Notes under the pieces: generated by a model
Told to the model about the DNA's origin: nothing
What the model saw: the letters and a program-made list of their open reading frames with translations, nothing else
Databases searched by the model: none
Source of the DNA: Eutrigla gurnardus
Taxonomy: Eukaryota > Chordata > Actinopteri > Perciformes > Triglidae
NCBI GenBank assembly: GCA_963514095.1
Contig: OY741264.1
Coordinates: 17,358,827 to 17,422,826 of the forward strand
DNA: 64,000 nucleotides
Direction of reading: 5' to 3'
Made by a program: the position numbers and the translations under genes
Shown: piece after piece, positions 20,710 to 32,263 of the stretch
How positions within the stretch are numbered: position 1 is the first letter of the stretch
Layout: the number at the start of each line of letters is the position of its first letter

Positions 20710-22058
20710 TTTATTTTGATTTTGTAAGTGAACTCTGAAGTGAGCCGAAGTGTTTTCACCTGAATCGATGTTGAAAGACAAAATGGTGTCGCAATGTAGA
20801 GGCCGTAGTATTGCTAGAAGTGTGTTATAAAAAGACAAACTGGGTGTTTCACAGAGAACGTGCATTCAGTTTGACACTTGGTATAATTGGCTACAAGTGT
20901 TGATAATTTTGGAGACAGGGCTTCAAGAATCACTGTTGGCGTTGACATGTTTAGAAACACGTAATCTATTTGCTACCTGCTGCACATGGTTCTCTACCTG
21001 AGATACAGGAATGTGAAGGCTCACGTGAAAACAGGTCAAAGCGCCTCATCCTTGTGCCAACCAGCTCATACACGTGTCACCTGGCTGAGCACTTGGTTGT
21101 CTCCTCATCTATCAGGATGCAATGACTAAAAGGACAAGGTGAGTTCTGTTTCCAGCAAGAGGCCTGTCTTCAAAATTATGTCTATTAGCATTTGAAAAAA
21201 AACATGTGATTCATGCTCTTTTGTATTTGCTGTTTTTTTTTTATGTACTAGAATAGCATATGTTGAGTGCAAAGTGCCGCCATTATAAACACATGGATGT
21301 ATTGTCTTGATTGTATGTGGAGAGAAACAGCGATTGGCATTGTGCAGTACTGGTCTGTGGTCACCATATTTAAGTATTTTACAGTTATTACTTTTGTAAC
21401 CATGCCTTCAACAAAAGCCACAATTTTTCTTTTGCACGTTTGCAATTCTATAAGCGTCTTACAAAACATTCTTGTTTGTTACAGTAGACCCACACGTTCA
21501 AGAAGTTAATCTCTCACAATTATTATGAAAACACTTCTATTAAAAAGACAAGACATACGTGCAAAAAGAAAGGAAGTCACACACATGAACATGCGTGAAA
21601 CACTTACTCGGTCTTAGCAAACAGACCTCTTTGCAAACATGGAGGCAGTGAGAGGGGTTATTTTTTATGTTTGAAATATGAGTAGATGCACTGTACTGTA
21701 TGAGGAAATACAGATATTTTTGTGTAGTACTAAAGACAGAAGTGTTTTGTATAAAGTACATCAGAGTGCATATGGGTGCCATTTTTGGCTTACAAAAGCC
21801 AGTGGAAACTATGTTCTGTTTTAACATTGGATTGGACTCAAGTCCAGACAAGATCTATGAGGGTTTAAACAAGGAAATGGTTTATTAGATGAGTAGACGG
21901 AATAGTTTAGGGACTTCGGGAGGTCCCGGGGCTCCAAGAGGTCCAGGGTTTCCAGGTAGGTGGTGGGCTGGCAGACAGGGTCTGGAGGTGAATGGAGTAG
22001 GAGAGCAATTGTGCACGAAAAATCAGTTCAAAACAAGCTAAAAATGACATGATCCAAG
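20710..22058. other. unassigned DNA
   Basis: No gene, repeat family or motif recognised. Short overlapping ORFs only. Confidence 0.4.
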
Positions 22059-22336
22059 TAGAGCATGACATTTTTCGGGAATTCCCGCGGGTCACGTGAT
22101 TCCCGTGGGATTCCCGCGGGATGGGAGTCAAAATTGTATTAATCCCGTGATTGGGACGGGATGGGAATAAAAATCAACGGGAGCGGGCAGGAGCGGGAAC
22201 GCCATTAATAGATGATGATTTTCAGCCGTGTTAAACAACCAAAAGGACAGACACGTCCATTTTTGTAGTCATCTTTCAGTGAGCCAAAACTATTTTGACT
22301 TGCTTTAGTGAAAATCCACTCCCGTGTCATGCTCTA
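22059..22336. mobile_element. hAT-type MITE, 278 bp
   Basis: Bounded by the perfect 8-bp direct repeat GATCCAAG (22051-22058 and 22337-22344), the target-duplication length of hAT elements. Its ends are 12-bp perfect inverted repeats, TAGAGCATGACA and TGTCATGCTCTA. The interior has repeated CCCGCGGG and GGGATTCCCG-type palindromes (22081-22130) and a GGGAGCGGGCAGGAGCGGGA purine tract. There is no ORF, so it is non-autonomous and would depend on a hAT transposase elsewhere. Confidence 0.88.
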
Positions 22337-22344
22337 GATCCAAG

Positions 22345-23092
22345 TGAGCCAGAGAGTTTCAGCACGACACGTGAAAGGAACAACTGCAGGACTGGAGCTT
22401 TATTGCAGGCAGTGATGAGGTGATGAATCGCAGGTGTGCCTCGTCAGGTGGCGATCAGGTGAGGGAGTAGCCACACCCACCAAACACTCAGCAGGCAGAG
22501 GAGAAACAAAGAGAGCGTAGGAGAAAAAAAAATATTTGCAGATCATAACATTAAAGTCTTAAGAAAGCTTGTCACTGTTTTTTGCCTGCGCACTTTGCGG
22601 AATTGGACCTCATGCAGGTTTCTGCGTCTTAACATTCTTTCTACTTTTTTTCCTATTGTGGGCTAGTATCAGTCATGGACTGTACCCGAGGAGTGGTTGC
22701 AGTCATTGGGAGGTCATATATTTATAGTGTCATACCACAACAAAAGTTATCTCAGCACTTTCCACATAGAGCAGGGCTATACATACACATAGTGGAGAGA
22801 AAAAACTGTCTTAACAGACTTTATAGACAGAAATCTGGAGCAGACCAGGCTCTTGGATTCAATTTGGATTTGGTAGTATTAGCAGTGGTAGTAACATTAA
22901 CAGTAGTAATATTAACAGAACTAGTCCATGGTGGCAGGCACAGCCGCATTCATATGGATCCATCTCCAACATGTCCCATCGACCAGAAAGCAGTCATGAG
23001 CAGCCTCACAGTGGGGCCGGTGGAGCCACAATATGGTGTCTCCATCATCCGGCTGTGATTTCTTGTTCTGCAGTGTCCGCCAAGGTCCTGAC
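22345..23092. other. unassigned DNA
   Basis: A 127-codon plus-strand ORF (22675-23058) runs through here. It has a hydrophobic patch (LDLVVLAVVVTLTVVILTEL) produced by TAGTA/TAACA-rich sequence and no known domain. It is not accepted as a gene. Confidence 0.35.
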
Positions 23093-23143
23093 CATATGCA
23101 GTGGTGTAAACTGCATATGATGCAGTTTACACCACTGCATATG
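23093..23143. repeat. perfect 51-bp palindrome with 24-bp arms
   Basis: CATATGCAGTGGTGTAAACTGCAT, the spacer ATG, then the exact reverse complement. The right arm is normal Tc1-like transposase sequence on the minus strand; the left arm is an inverted copy of it at the broken edge of the element. This is best explained by template switching or hairpin-mediated repair when the element was truncated. Confidence 0.9.
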
Positions 23144-23588
23144 ATGCTTTGCATTGCACTTGCTGATGTATGGCTTGGATGCAGCTGCTCTGCCATGGAA
23201 ACCCATTCCATGAAGCTCTCTACGCACTCTTCTTGAGCTAATCTACATTAAGTTTGGAGGTCTGTAGCGATCAACTCTGCAATCCCTGGCTGAGTTGCTG
23301 TCGTTTCCCAATCGCTTCCACTTTGTTATAATCCCACTGACTGTTGACTGTGGAATATTTAGGAGTGAGGAAATTTAACAACTGGACTTGTGGCACAAGT
23401 GGCATCCTATCACAGTACTACGCTGGAATTCACTGAGCTCCTGAGAGCGACCCATTCTTTCGCAAATGTTTGTAAAACTGTCTGCATGCCTAGGTGCTTG
23501 CTTTTATACACCTGTGGCCATGGAAGTGATTGGAACACCTGATTTCAATTATTTGGATGAGTGAGTGAATAGTTTTGGCAATATAGTG
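23117..23588 (-). mobile_element. truncated, decayed Tc1-like transposon (5' part)
   Basis: On the minus strand it begins CACTATATTGCCAAAA with TA at 23589-23590. A segment typical of this fish family follows (CACCTGTGGCCATGG), then the start of a transposase at 23455 (MGRSQELSEFQRS). The reading continues NIPQSTVSGIITKWKRLGND and, after a large in-frame deletion, RRELHGMGFHGRAAASKPYI and KCNAKHHMQWCK. At least two stops interrupt it, one after HKSSC and one after PPNLM. The whole catalytic domain is missing. This is a different Tc1 family from the two complete-ORF elements in the window. Confidence 0.85.
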
Positions 23589-23590
23589 TA

Positions 23591-25548
23591 TATTTGCTAT
23601 TAGAGGAGTTGCCCCCTGATGGTCAGTAAAGAGAATGCAAGTTTGAGGCACTTTACCGCTTTGGCTTCCCTTTTTAAAAACGGATAGTTGCTGCCTGTAT
23701 GAGTGTGCCACTTCAGATTCACAACAATCCTAACTTCTAAACGTTGCGTTAAATGAGCGCATGTTTGTGAGAATTCTAAATTAGTATAATTAAACACATC
23801 AATAATACCATATAGGGCTATGTTCTATATTGAAGTCCTGCTTTCAGGGATTCATAAAGAAAAGTCTATAATTGTGTGTCAGCAGCAAAACAAAAGCACC
23901 TAAAAAAGCCAAGGCATCGGGGAGAAACAGCAACAGATGCTGTTAATGTCGTGTCACCTGAGGGTCGTCCTGTCTGAAAGAAAATAGAAATGTCTCATAA
24001 ATGTCCCATATGAAAAATGTTTCACAACAGCAAGGAAATGGTAAAATAAAATTAAGCATGCTATTGTTAGGCTATGTGTATAAATGAACAATTGTTTTAG
24101 CTTTTACAACTATAATTGGAGTTGCTGCATCAAACAGGATAATGACAACATAATTAGGATGTGTAATTTACCTCGGGTTTTCAAACTCTAAATTGCTTCA
24201 AAGTAATGAAAATAGAATCCCTGAGTGGAAAAAGGTGGAAAACAGCAGGGTAATTACACATGACTCTTACGTCATACCTCATCATACCTAAGAGGAAATT
24301 CATGACAAGATAAATCTGTTGAATGCAGTGAGTTCTCCGTAATCTCTCGTACGGGCTACTGAAGGATGAATATTATGTGCTCTTTGCATGAGGTCCAATG
24401 TGTCGAGACAAAAATAGCATTGCTGAAAAACAGTCTTCAGTAATGTGTATACCTATAATATTTAATAATTGAGATGGTTCCAGGACAGTATATATCTACT
24501 CACATTTCAATGAGCACAAACATGAAAAAAATGCTGTTTTTGTTGTTTTCAGTAGAATTACAGTAACTCAGTGTGTTAATGTAACCCCAGTGACACCAAC
24601 AAATAAGAACAGTAGGCCTAAAATTACAGTGCAATGGTAAACGATAACAGTGTTAAGTCCCACACTGATTGGTGTACAATGAGTATAAGTATTTTTAATT
24701 GCCAATTCCAGGTAGGTTGTAAACCAGATTTTTAAAAAAGTGAGGGTTTTTGTGCTTTTGTTTGTGTGTCTGTGTGTTTTTGTGAGAGAGAGAAAGAGAG
24801 AGAGAGAGAGTGTGTGAGCATTTGCAAAACAAAAACAGCAAGGTTAGCACAGAGACACTTTCAACAGATGAATGTGAAAACAGCCTTCAAGTCATCACCA
24901 GCCCTACACGCTGAATATGCAGCCGCGTAGAGCCACACTTTGTTCTTTTCTGTTTTTTTAATCAAGAGGAAGTTCATGGGACACATGAGGCCAATCACTG
25001 GCAGTGTAAGTTCATATTTGATCTGAATTAGCTAATAGTAAACTAGCAGTACAATGTGAGGGAGAGAGAAGAGAAGAAATAACAAATTATGAAGGAAAGC
25101 TGAGATAAAATATTAACAACACTTGACTGAGCTGGTGACGGCTACAGGTGGATTTGAGATTGATATTCTTCTAAAATCAGAATTAATATATCTTTTATTA
25201 TATCTGGTTGGCAAAAGAAAAAAACTGAGTATATTTTAGTCATTGCAATAAACTGTGTTATCATTTATAACATTCAACATTTTTATAATCATTTTTCAGT
25301 CGGAAAAAAATAATGAATGGCTGTTTTCTGCTTTATTCTTTTATTTCATCGCATTCATGTTGAAAGATGTGCTAATAAGATCTTTCATCCTTCTCAAAGT
25401 CGCTCTGAAGATTAACAATGAAACAGATCAGCACTTTTAACATTGTCTCGTCTCTCAATTCAAATTAATTCAATTCAAGGGGGCTTTATGTCTTAAATAA
25501 TATGTTAAAAACAAAAACATAATTCCATGAAAATGAACTAAAAAACTT
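23591..25548. other. unassigned DNA
   Basis: No gene recognised. A GA-rich microsatellite lies at 24784-24810. Confidence 0.4.
24784..24810. repeat. (GA)n microsatellite
   Basis: About 13 GA units with one AA interruption. Confidence 0.9.
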
Positions 25549-25618
25549 TGTGTGTGTGTGTGGTCTCTCTCTCTTTCTCTCTCTCTCTCTCACATACACA
25601 CACACACACACACACACA
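25549..25618. repeat. compound (TG)n(TC)n(CA)n microsatellite
   Basis: A TG run, a TC-rich run and a CA run in direct succession. The outer TG and CA tracts are complementary and could pair as a stem with the TC tract as loop. Confidence 0.92.
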
Positions 25619-25847
25619 TTAATGAGGGCCCCCAAAGCAAATGTGGCCCAGGGCCCCATGTTGTCTTGCTGCCTCGAGTGAAGCTCAAAGTTCACAGTCA
25701 GGGAACAGAACGAGAACACATTTGAGTAGAGAAGGGATTAACACATCCAATCGCCTTGTTACACACACATATTCACACAGATGGTGGATGGCAAACTAGA
25801 TATCATGTTACTGGAGGAGAGCAGGGCGTTAACCTAAGTCAGAGAAT

Positions 25848-26100
25848 ACTTGTTGTTGTTGAAAATTCGTTTATTTGGATAAAACCCCTTGAGATGTACC
25901 ATCTCGTTTTCGAGGGGGTCCAAACATATAGTCAAACATAGATTCAACAGACAAACATGTTCTCAACAATATAGAAAAACAAACTGACAAAACAAGCAAA
26001 CAAACAAACAAACAAAAAACAAAAAAAAAGACAAAAACAAAAGTACAAACAAGGACAAACCACAGTTAATGTAACTACATTTGTACAGAACAAAACAACC
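25848..26100 (-). repeat. probable LINE 3'-end fragment
   Basis: Read on the minus strand it holds GAAAACGAGATGGTACATCT followed by CAAGGGGTTTTATCCAAATA and a short CAACAACAAC tail at 25848-25860. The segment resembles 3' ends of fish non-LTR elements carrying an ACGAGAT..ATCTC stem-loop and a short simple-repeat tail. The upstream part is A/C-rich and degenerate. No ORF. Family not settled. Confidence 0.4.
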
Positions 26101-27090
26101 GTAATAGGGCCACAATGGTCAACACTAAGACTAGAATGACAGTGTATAATGATTAGTGTCAGTTCAACAAATCAGAAATGCATCTTCAGTGAAAACATAC
26201 TTGGCAAGATGAGCTGCATTTTATAGCTACATTCATTACTATATACACTTTATTCCATCATCATAGTAACATATTATCATGCATGTTTGTTGTTCTTGTG
26301 CTGTCCAGAAGGTGTTCTCTGTCTGCCACATTAGGGTATTTCCTAAAATGTCAAGCTATTCCTTTTGTCACCAGTCACTCAACTAAAATCTGATCCTAAA
26401 TCTAGAAATTGGACTCATCTGTGGATTAACAGTTTCATCAAGCTGTTTGAAAGGAGGCAGTATAATATGCTGTGTCTATGATGTAGTTTGTTTCCTTACA
26501 AACAACAAACAATATCCAGACACTCTGCATTCAAACACTTTTTCACCGATATCTGGAAATCCAATTCAAAGCTGTTTCTCCCTTCACCCCGAGACTAAGC
26601 AGTCACCCTTTGAAATAAAGGCTCAGGGCCAGGGAAAGGCTCTCACTGCATGGCAGTAAACATTCCCATTTTGAATTATTTATCATGTTACTGTATACAT
26701 AAACATTGCTTTTACATTACAACTAGTATTCCCATATTATATAGTCTTATGTTGATTAAATATTTAAAAAACAATATGTTTTGTTGAGGTTCAGTGAATC
26801 TGAGGGTCTCCACACAAAGCCTGGTGCACGCTGGGATTTACAAACAGATGTAGCAACGGATTAATTTTTATTTTACATTTAAAATAACAAGAACGCAAAT
26901 TCCTTCACCGTTCCTTTCACCGATTTCATGCCATAAATATCAAACCTGGTCGACATCAGGGAGAAGCTGATCCAGTTGGTAACCTGCCTGCAAACCTGTT
27001 GCAAACATGATCATTTGGGCAGATAGCACAAACTTAAAATCAGACACGTTTCGACGGTTGTTAGAAGGAACGGATCGGCGCCAAGATCTG

Positions 27091-27109
27091 GTGTGTGTGT
27101 GTGTGTGTG
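27091..27109. repeat. (GT)n microsatellite
   Basis: Nine GT units followed by a G-rich tract. Confidence 0.9.
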
Positions 27110-27374
27110 GGAGGGGGGGCCTTCATAAGATACGTGGGCACTGAGGAGCATGACAGGCCAAATCCACGTTGCCGGATCCTCAACTCATGAAGGTGAAAAG
27201 CTTGTCCCTGTTTCATGAAAGTCCCATGTAGCCGCCTCCCTGCCCATGGGATGCTTTTCCATCGTAGATACTTGAAAAGCTGGTCTGTGTTGGTATCCGA
27301 CGCCGAGTGGCGAAACAAAGCATCACTATTTGAGGCCTTTGGACTGAGAAGAAGTGGGAGGAGTCACACAAATA

Positions 27375-27430
27375 GGACTTTCAGCCAGGAGACCTCTGTT
27401 CATGTCCTGTGTGAAACTCAAAGTCAGGGT
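27375..27430 (+). repeat. short dispersed repeat (GGACTTTCANCCAGGAGAC family), copy 1
   Basis: GGACTTTCAGCCAGGAGACC, then a TTCATGTCCTGTGTGAAACTC segment. A near-identical arrangement occurs at 45132-45178, and a shorter one at 60489-60520. It resembles a common fish interspersed repeat, of unknown class. Confidence 0.55.
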
Positions 27431-29099
27431 TGACTTATTTTTTCACATCAGCCGTCGGGCATTTAGCCTAAAGTGTTTTTTTCTTAACCCTAACAAAGGT
27501 GGTTTTATTGAGAAGACAAATGTATAAATTGCATCTGTTATGAAATTATTGACATGCCTTCACTGACACATCCCAAACCGATGCTAGAGGGGAATGCGGA
27601 GTGTCCCTAATTGAAGGGTGATGAACACGTTGGCATTTCATGGTTCTCTCTCCGGTGAAGAATATTTTGTGCTTGTCCAACTGTCTTGATGACAATACCC
27701 CCGCTAACGGTGTCTCACAGTCACTGGAACCTCCACTCCTCTGCTCTGGAGGAATCAACTCACTTTTGTCAACCTCTGATCCTGCATGTTGAACATTGTT
27801 TTATGCAAATCATGGACAAATATGAAATTTATCATACTGAGCACACTGTCAATGACATTTATGAATGGGAAGACACAGCTGGGAAGTAGCCTTTCAGCAA
27901 ATGCGCGTGTGTGTGTTGTGTATGACGTGTCTGTAATTCATATGCCGTGTGTGTGTGTGTTTATTGGAGCTGTTTATTTAATAAGGCAGATGGGCCTTTT
28001 TAGAGTATTATCTTTATTGCCAAAGAAAGGGCCAATCTGTTCCTCCCTTTTGCCAACAATACACATCAATATGTACAGCACATATCCATTTTTGCTTAAA
28101 TTTTTCCAGTCAATTTCCTTGTTTTCATTTTGTCTTTGCCTTTTTGCTTGCATTGGTTACGGCCGCAGAGGAAAACAGGATGCATCTGAATTCTTCTCAC
28201 TGCCAGAAAAGGAACTGGAGTCTACTGCGATGCTTCAAGACAGCGGAGAAAGCGTGAACCTTTAGCACAAGGCTTTTTTTCACTGTAGGGATTACTTTGT
28301 TCGGCTTGACAGCGAAAGCCGGTCGTGGCACTGATAGCCAGGGCCTCGACGGAGGGAGGTGAGCACGGAGATGATCCACCTGTACCGTGGCTCTCTGAGG
28401 ACTGGCTAAGTCAGAGCCATGTGGTTTCTAAATGACACCAGCACCTCAGCTTTAAATACCACCAAGCATATTCCTCCTGCTCATCCCAGCAGAGAGGATT
28501 CACATCTGGAAAGCTGAGAGGATAATATTACAATGAGAGCAGGGATGGCACTTTAAGAGAATTCCTACTCTGTAGAAAAGGGATAACAAGGGTGCTGAAG
28601 ACAACTTTGTCATGTGATCATCAACAGATGGATGTGATTTAGAGAGGAATAAGTAAATACAAATAAATTGCAGAACAGAGGCATGGAAGAAGAAAAATAT
28701 GGCAGTAAAGCAACATTTGCTGACAGCTAGACAGATTTCTGCTGGTGCACTTCAGTCCAGAACAACACCTTGTGAAGAGAACCATTCTGATGGGTGAGTG
28801 AAAGAAGATTTGCTCTTAAACCATCTATGTGTTTTATATACCAGCCCGCTGGCTCACAGGGGCATATTAAATCATCACTGGTAAATGTCACTGCCTGTCA
28901 AGTCGGTTACAATCAAAGACAAAGTTTTATTCTGCCATTAAACAGTTGCCTGTAAAATAGACCGAGACATCACTTATGAGGATGAGCAGAAAACATGTTG
29001 GGTCTGAACCAGACCAGTCTGTTTCAGACCTCCGTGCTGAAGTGCCTTAACCCTCTGAGGCCCATTGTAGCAGTTGGCATTAGGCTACTCCTTAATGGT

Positions 29100-29456
29100 T
29101 TGTGCTAGAAGCTTTTTTCCCCCTCTTAAACTATTGAAATGGGGCCAAACAGCGGTACCCTGTTTGCCCATGTGAGCCATTTACTTCCGACAACAAAAAC
29201 TAATGCATAAAATTGTAAAAGATGTGATTAGTGGTCTCCTCGTCTCCGTGGCGCATTTCTGGTGGTCGAAAAGTTATTGCAGTGAACGAAAAAGTTAAAA
29301 TCATAAATGGCACAGAAGAAGTACACTATATACACATATTTAGGGAAGGGACAGGAAAGGACAATTCCTGGCAAAAAAACGCCCATGGACACCCAAAAGA
29401 ATGTCCATATTTCATAGACGGAAGGAGCTAGAAGCTTTAAATAACTTCTAGCACAA
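29100..29456. mobile_element. possible small inverted-repeat element
   Basis: TTGTGCTAGAAG at 29100 is matched by its exact reverse complement CTTCTAGCACAA at 29445-29456. A second GCTAGAAGCTTT lies just inside the right end. No target duplication could be found, so this may be chance. The interior has no ORF of note. Confidence 0.3.
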
Positions 29457-29631
29457 TCCAAACAAGTGTGTGCAACTTTCTACGTTGAGCTTTTTCTTTC
29501 GTTGTAATGGTTTGCAGTGCTTTTTTTAATCAAAAAGATTCAAGGTCCGTTTTTTTTTTTTTTCTTTCAATGGGCTAAAATCTACAACGGCATATAGCCG
29601 AGAGAGGTGGGCAATATTCTGAGATAAAAAG

Positions 29632-30021
29632 TTGCAAACAGTACCGCTGCTAGCACAAAAAAACAGCACTTTTGGGGATCGTGTTCTGCTTGTGCACGGT
29701 TTGTGCCTGGTCCCGCGCCTCGGCAGCCTGTCCATGTCCGTGGAGAACGAGCGACTTTACCGGCGAGCTGGAGCTGGAGTTGGGGCTGCAGCTGGTCTGA
29801 GCGGCGCGCAAGGGCCATGCACAGAGGGCCACGCACAGAGGGCCAGAGTGGGGGACCAAAGGAGCAGCCCTGGTGTCCCGCCGTTCTGGGGTTGGATGGG
29901 GAATCCGGTGCAGCTGTGTAGCACGGATGATGAAGACGGTGGTGATGATGATGATGATGATGATGAATGGCCCGGCAGCTCTTGCAGGCACCGGATCTCA
30001 CCACCATTACTGATCTACTGA
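29632..30021. other. GC-rich block of unknown origin
   Basis: About 29695-29925 is clearly richer in GC and CpG than its surroundings. It has short tandem GAGCTG units (29763-29790), a duplicated CACAGAGGGCCA motif near 29820-29845, and a (GAT)n run at 29943-29966. Open frames of 113-141 codons run on both strands, as expected of GC-rich low-complexity DNA. No domain was recognised. It could be an old CpG island, part of a repeat, or a pseudogene 5' end. Confidence 0.35.
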
Positions 30022-30351
30022 TGTGCGCTCTGACCCTGTTTTGTGATATACATGCCTGAAATGTGTCTACAATTTCTATAGTGAAATAATATCGGCATTA
30101 TAATTATAATGACTATGATGATTTTTCATGGATATTTTTGGTCCCCCCTAAGCACTTGGTGCCCTACGCACAGCGTGTGATGCGTGTGGTGGGAGCGGCG
30201 GTGCTGGTCGCAAATTTGTTAGTTTAAAGTGGCAAATTTGCTAGTTTATTACGATGCTAACAACTGGCATTTAGCTAGCTAACTTCCCATGAATGTAACA
30301 TTTATTTTTCTAATTAATACATCACAACGTGTGACAACGCCTCGTTAAGGT

Positions 30352-30634
30352 CCTTAGGGTGACGGCTGTAGATTGTTATTGTTGGTTAATTGTATTTGGG
30401 CCAAATTGTCATCTTATGGGTGTTTATTGATCTGGTGGTTGGGCTAAGATGCTAGCGGTAGCTTTCACTTGTTGTCATAGCAACGGCAAACATCCGGGTC
30501 AAGCTACGTGTTTACTTCCTCTATGACCTACCACTAGCTTAGCCAAACCACCCGATCAACAAACACCCATAATATGACATTTTGGCCCATATAAATGAAA
30601 CCAACAATAACCATCAACAGCCATCACCCTAAGG
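30352..30634. mobile_element. fold-back MITE, about 283 bp
   Basis: Two arms of about 107-110 bp (30352-30461 and 30528-30634) are imperfect inverted copies around a loop of about 66 bp. Shared segments, read in the same sense, include CCTTAGGGTGAYGGCTGT, GTTATTGTTGGTT and TTATGGGTGTTT. Several mismatches show that it is older than the 54-kb MITE. No convincing target duplication was found, so the superfamily is open. Confidence 0.75.
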
Positions 30635-30745
30635 TTTTGCGCTAAATGTCCTGACGACTATTGGATGGATCACCACGAAATTGTGTACAGACAAACATGT
30701 CAAACATGTTCATCTAATGCCCTCTTCAGGCCAAAAATTTCAATT
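30635..30745 (-). repeat. dispersed repeat (CCATCCAATAGT family)
   Basis: On the minus strand it reads TGTGTACACAATTTCGTGGTGATCCATCCAATAGTCGTCAGGACATTT in parts. This matches the pattern of the copies at 39270-39880 (GCAATGCATCCAATAGTTG). It is a recognised type of old fish interspersed repeat, of unknown class. Confidence 0.5.
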
Positions 30746-31420
30746 CATGAAATGTTGAAATAGTTCCAGAATTGATGCCATTCTCATCAGCCTGCATGAC
30801 TGTAGACTCTTAGGGCCTGATCTTCCACCACAGCCCAGCAGCTCGTTTCACACTGACACTGCAGTCGTCATCTTGTATGTTAGTTTTAAAAGGCGGTGTA
30901 GTCAGGCACATTGGTATATTACTTGTCTTTCGGAAGCAGATTTAGACATTGACCAACAAAAACCTTGTCTCAAATCAATGGCACAGTATATTCTTGGTAT
31001 ATACAGTAGACACGCGACACAAGTGCCCCCGACCCCCGAAAAGAAAAAGTAAACATGAACAAAATTACCTGAACTGAAGTGAAAGCAAAGTGACAAACCA
31101 GTCTGAATATCAGGCTTTTGAAAGTTCAGAGCCACCATTAATCAGAAGGTGCAGTTTCTTCATCCATTCTCTGGTGGCTAGGGTAAAGGGCATTTTGGGA
31201 AATGCCCAAGAAAGTATGAGAAGAAGGATAAGGTGGAAAGAACGTGGTGACACCAAGAAATGTAATCAGGCATTTTTATGTGTTCCTTTGTGCAGAGGTC
31301 ACATGGGTCTTGTTGAATTGGAAGGGATTTTACACTAGACATGGCCGAGTCATTAGTTGACACCCGTTGTTCCACGGGGAAAACCGTGTTGGTAAAAACA
31401 CCTGTTTGTGCATGTGTGTG

Positions 31421-31423
<3 letters not shown>

Positions 31424-31454
<31 letters not shown>

Positions 31455-31550
31455 GCATAAATGCGCATAAATAAACAAGCGTGTGTGTGTGTGTTTGTGT
31501 CAGTGTGTGTGTGGGTGAGAGTGTGTGTGAGTGTGTGTGTGTGTGTGTGT
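31424..31550. repeat. (GA)n and (GT)n microsatellite cluster
   Basis: A GA run at 31424-31451, then after 30 bp an interrupted GT-rich tract at 31481-31550. Confidence 0.93.
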
Positions 31551-32063
31551 AAGTATAGGTATGTGCAAGCCTGTGTGTTTTGCCCTGCTGAAATGTTCCC
31601 GGGCAGTAAAATGAGGGACTTGATGAATATGCATTAACACATTTGTTACTGTGCCTTGGTGCCAGTATCATGGGTCAAATAATGAAGCCTGCGACTGATC
31701 CTGGTACAGGCTGGCGCTGAGGTCAAGTCAAATCCCATTCATTTTGACTGCGTTCATCTCCTAGCTGTTTGCAGAACAACAAATGGAAGAAGAGAGAGCT
31801 ACAACCAACCCGCTCCATGTAAGTGATGTTGTGGGTAATAATACCATAATATCATAACATTCCATTCCTTTGAAATTTAATTATTTTTTTATATGGACAA
31901 TCTTAATTAATCTTCTTGTTCATCTACTGTTATTATTAACATACTCATTCTCATGGGTAAAGAGAATATTCACTGGAGAAAATAGAGAAACAGTAAGCCC
32001 TCCTTTATTTGGTTTGTAAATTAATTTAAATTATTTTTTACATCACTTAAAAAAGTACCTTCA
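31551..32063. other. unassigned DNA
   Basis: Nothing recognised; AT-rich towards the SINE insertion. Confidence 0.4.
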
Positions 32064-32253
32064 AGGGGTGGCCGGTGGCGCAGTGGTTAGGGCAGCCGCC
32101 CCATGTAGTGGCTCAACGTCCTTGATGCAGTGGTCCCGGGACACGTTTCCCGCATGACTTATCCCTCTCTCTCTCTCCCCGTTTCCACACTGTCTGAATA
32201 AAGGAATAACAAGGCTTCAATGGCGCTCTAGCCAAAAAAATAATCTTAAAAAA
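32064..32253 (+). mobile_element. tRNA-derived SINE
   Basis: Starts GGGTGGCCGGTGGCGCAGTG. TGGCGCAGTGG (32076-32086) is a perfect RNA polymerase III box A. The box B position has GGGACACGTTTCCC, a degraded GGTTCGA-type box. A CT-rich body, an AATAAAGG segment and a poly-A end follow. An imperfect duplication AAAAAAGTAC(C/A)TTC flanks it (from 32049 and 32254), fitting LINE-mediated insertion. The degraded box B suggests an old, inactive copy. Confidence 0.8.
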
Positions 32254-32263
32254 AAAAAAGTAC

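Larger units (their letters stand above)
26101..29098. other. unassigned DNA with short repeats
   Basis: Contains a GT run at 27091-27109 next to a G-rich tract, and a copy of a short dispersed repeat at 27375-27430. Sequence at 28190-28400 is high-complexity. No gene recognised. Confidence 0.4.

Noticed and set aside
22675..23058. 127-codon ORF with an apparent membrane segment
   Set aside because: The hydrophobic stretch comes from degenerate TAGTA/TAACA repeats and the ORF runs into transposon debris.
31330..31671. 113-codon minus-strand Thr/His/Ser-rich ORF
   Set aside because: Translation of GT and GA microsatellites.
32076..32151. Functional tRNA gene
   Set aside because: Box A is good, but box B is degraded, and the poly-A end with flanking duplication marks it as a SINE.
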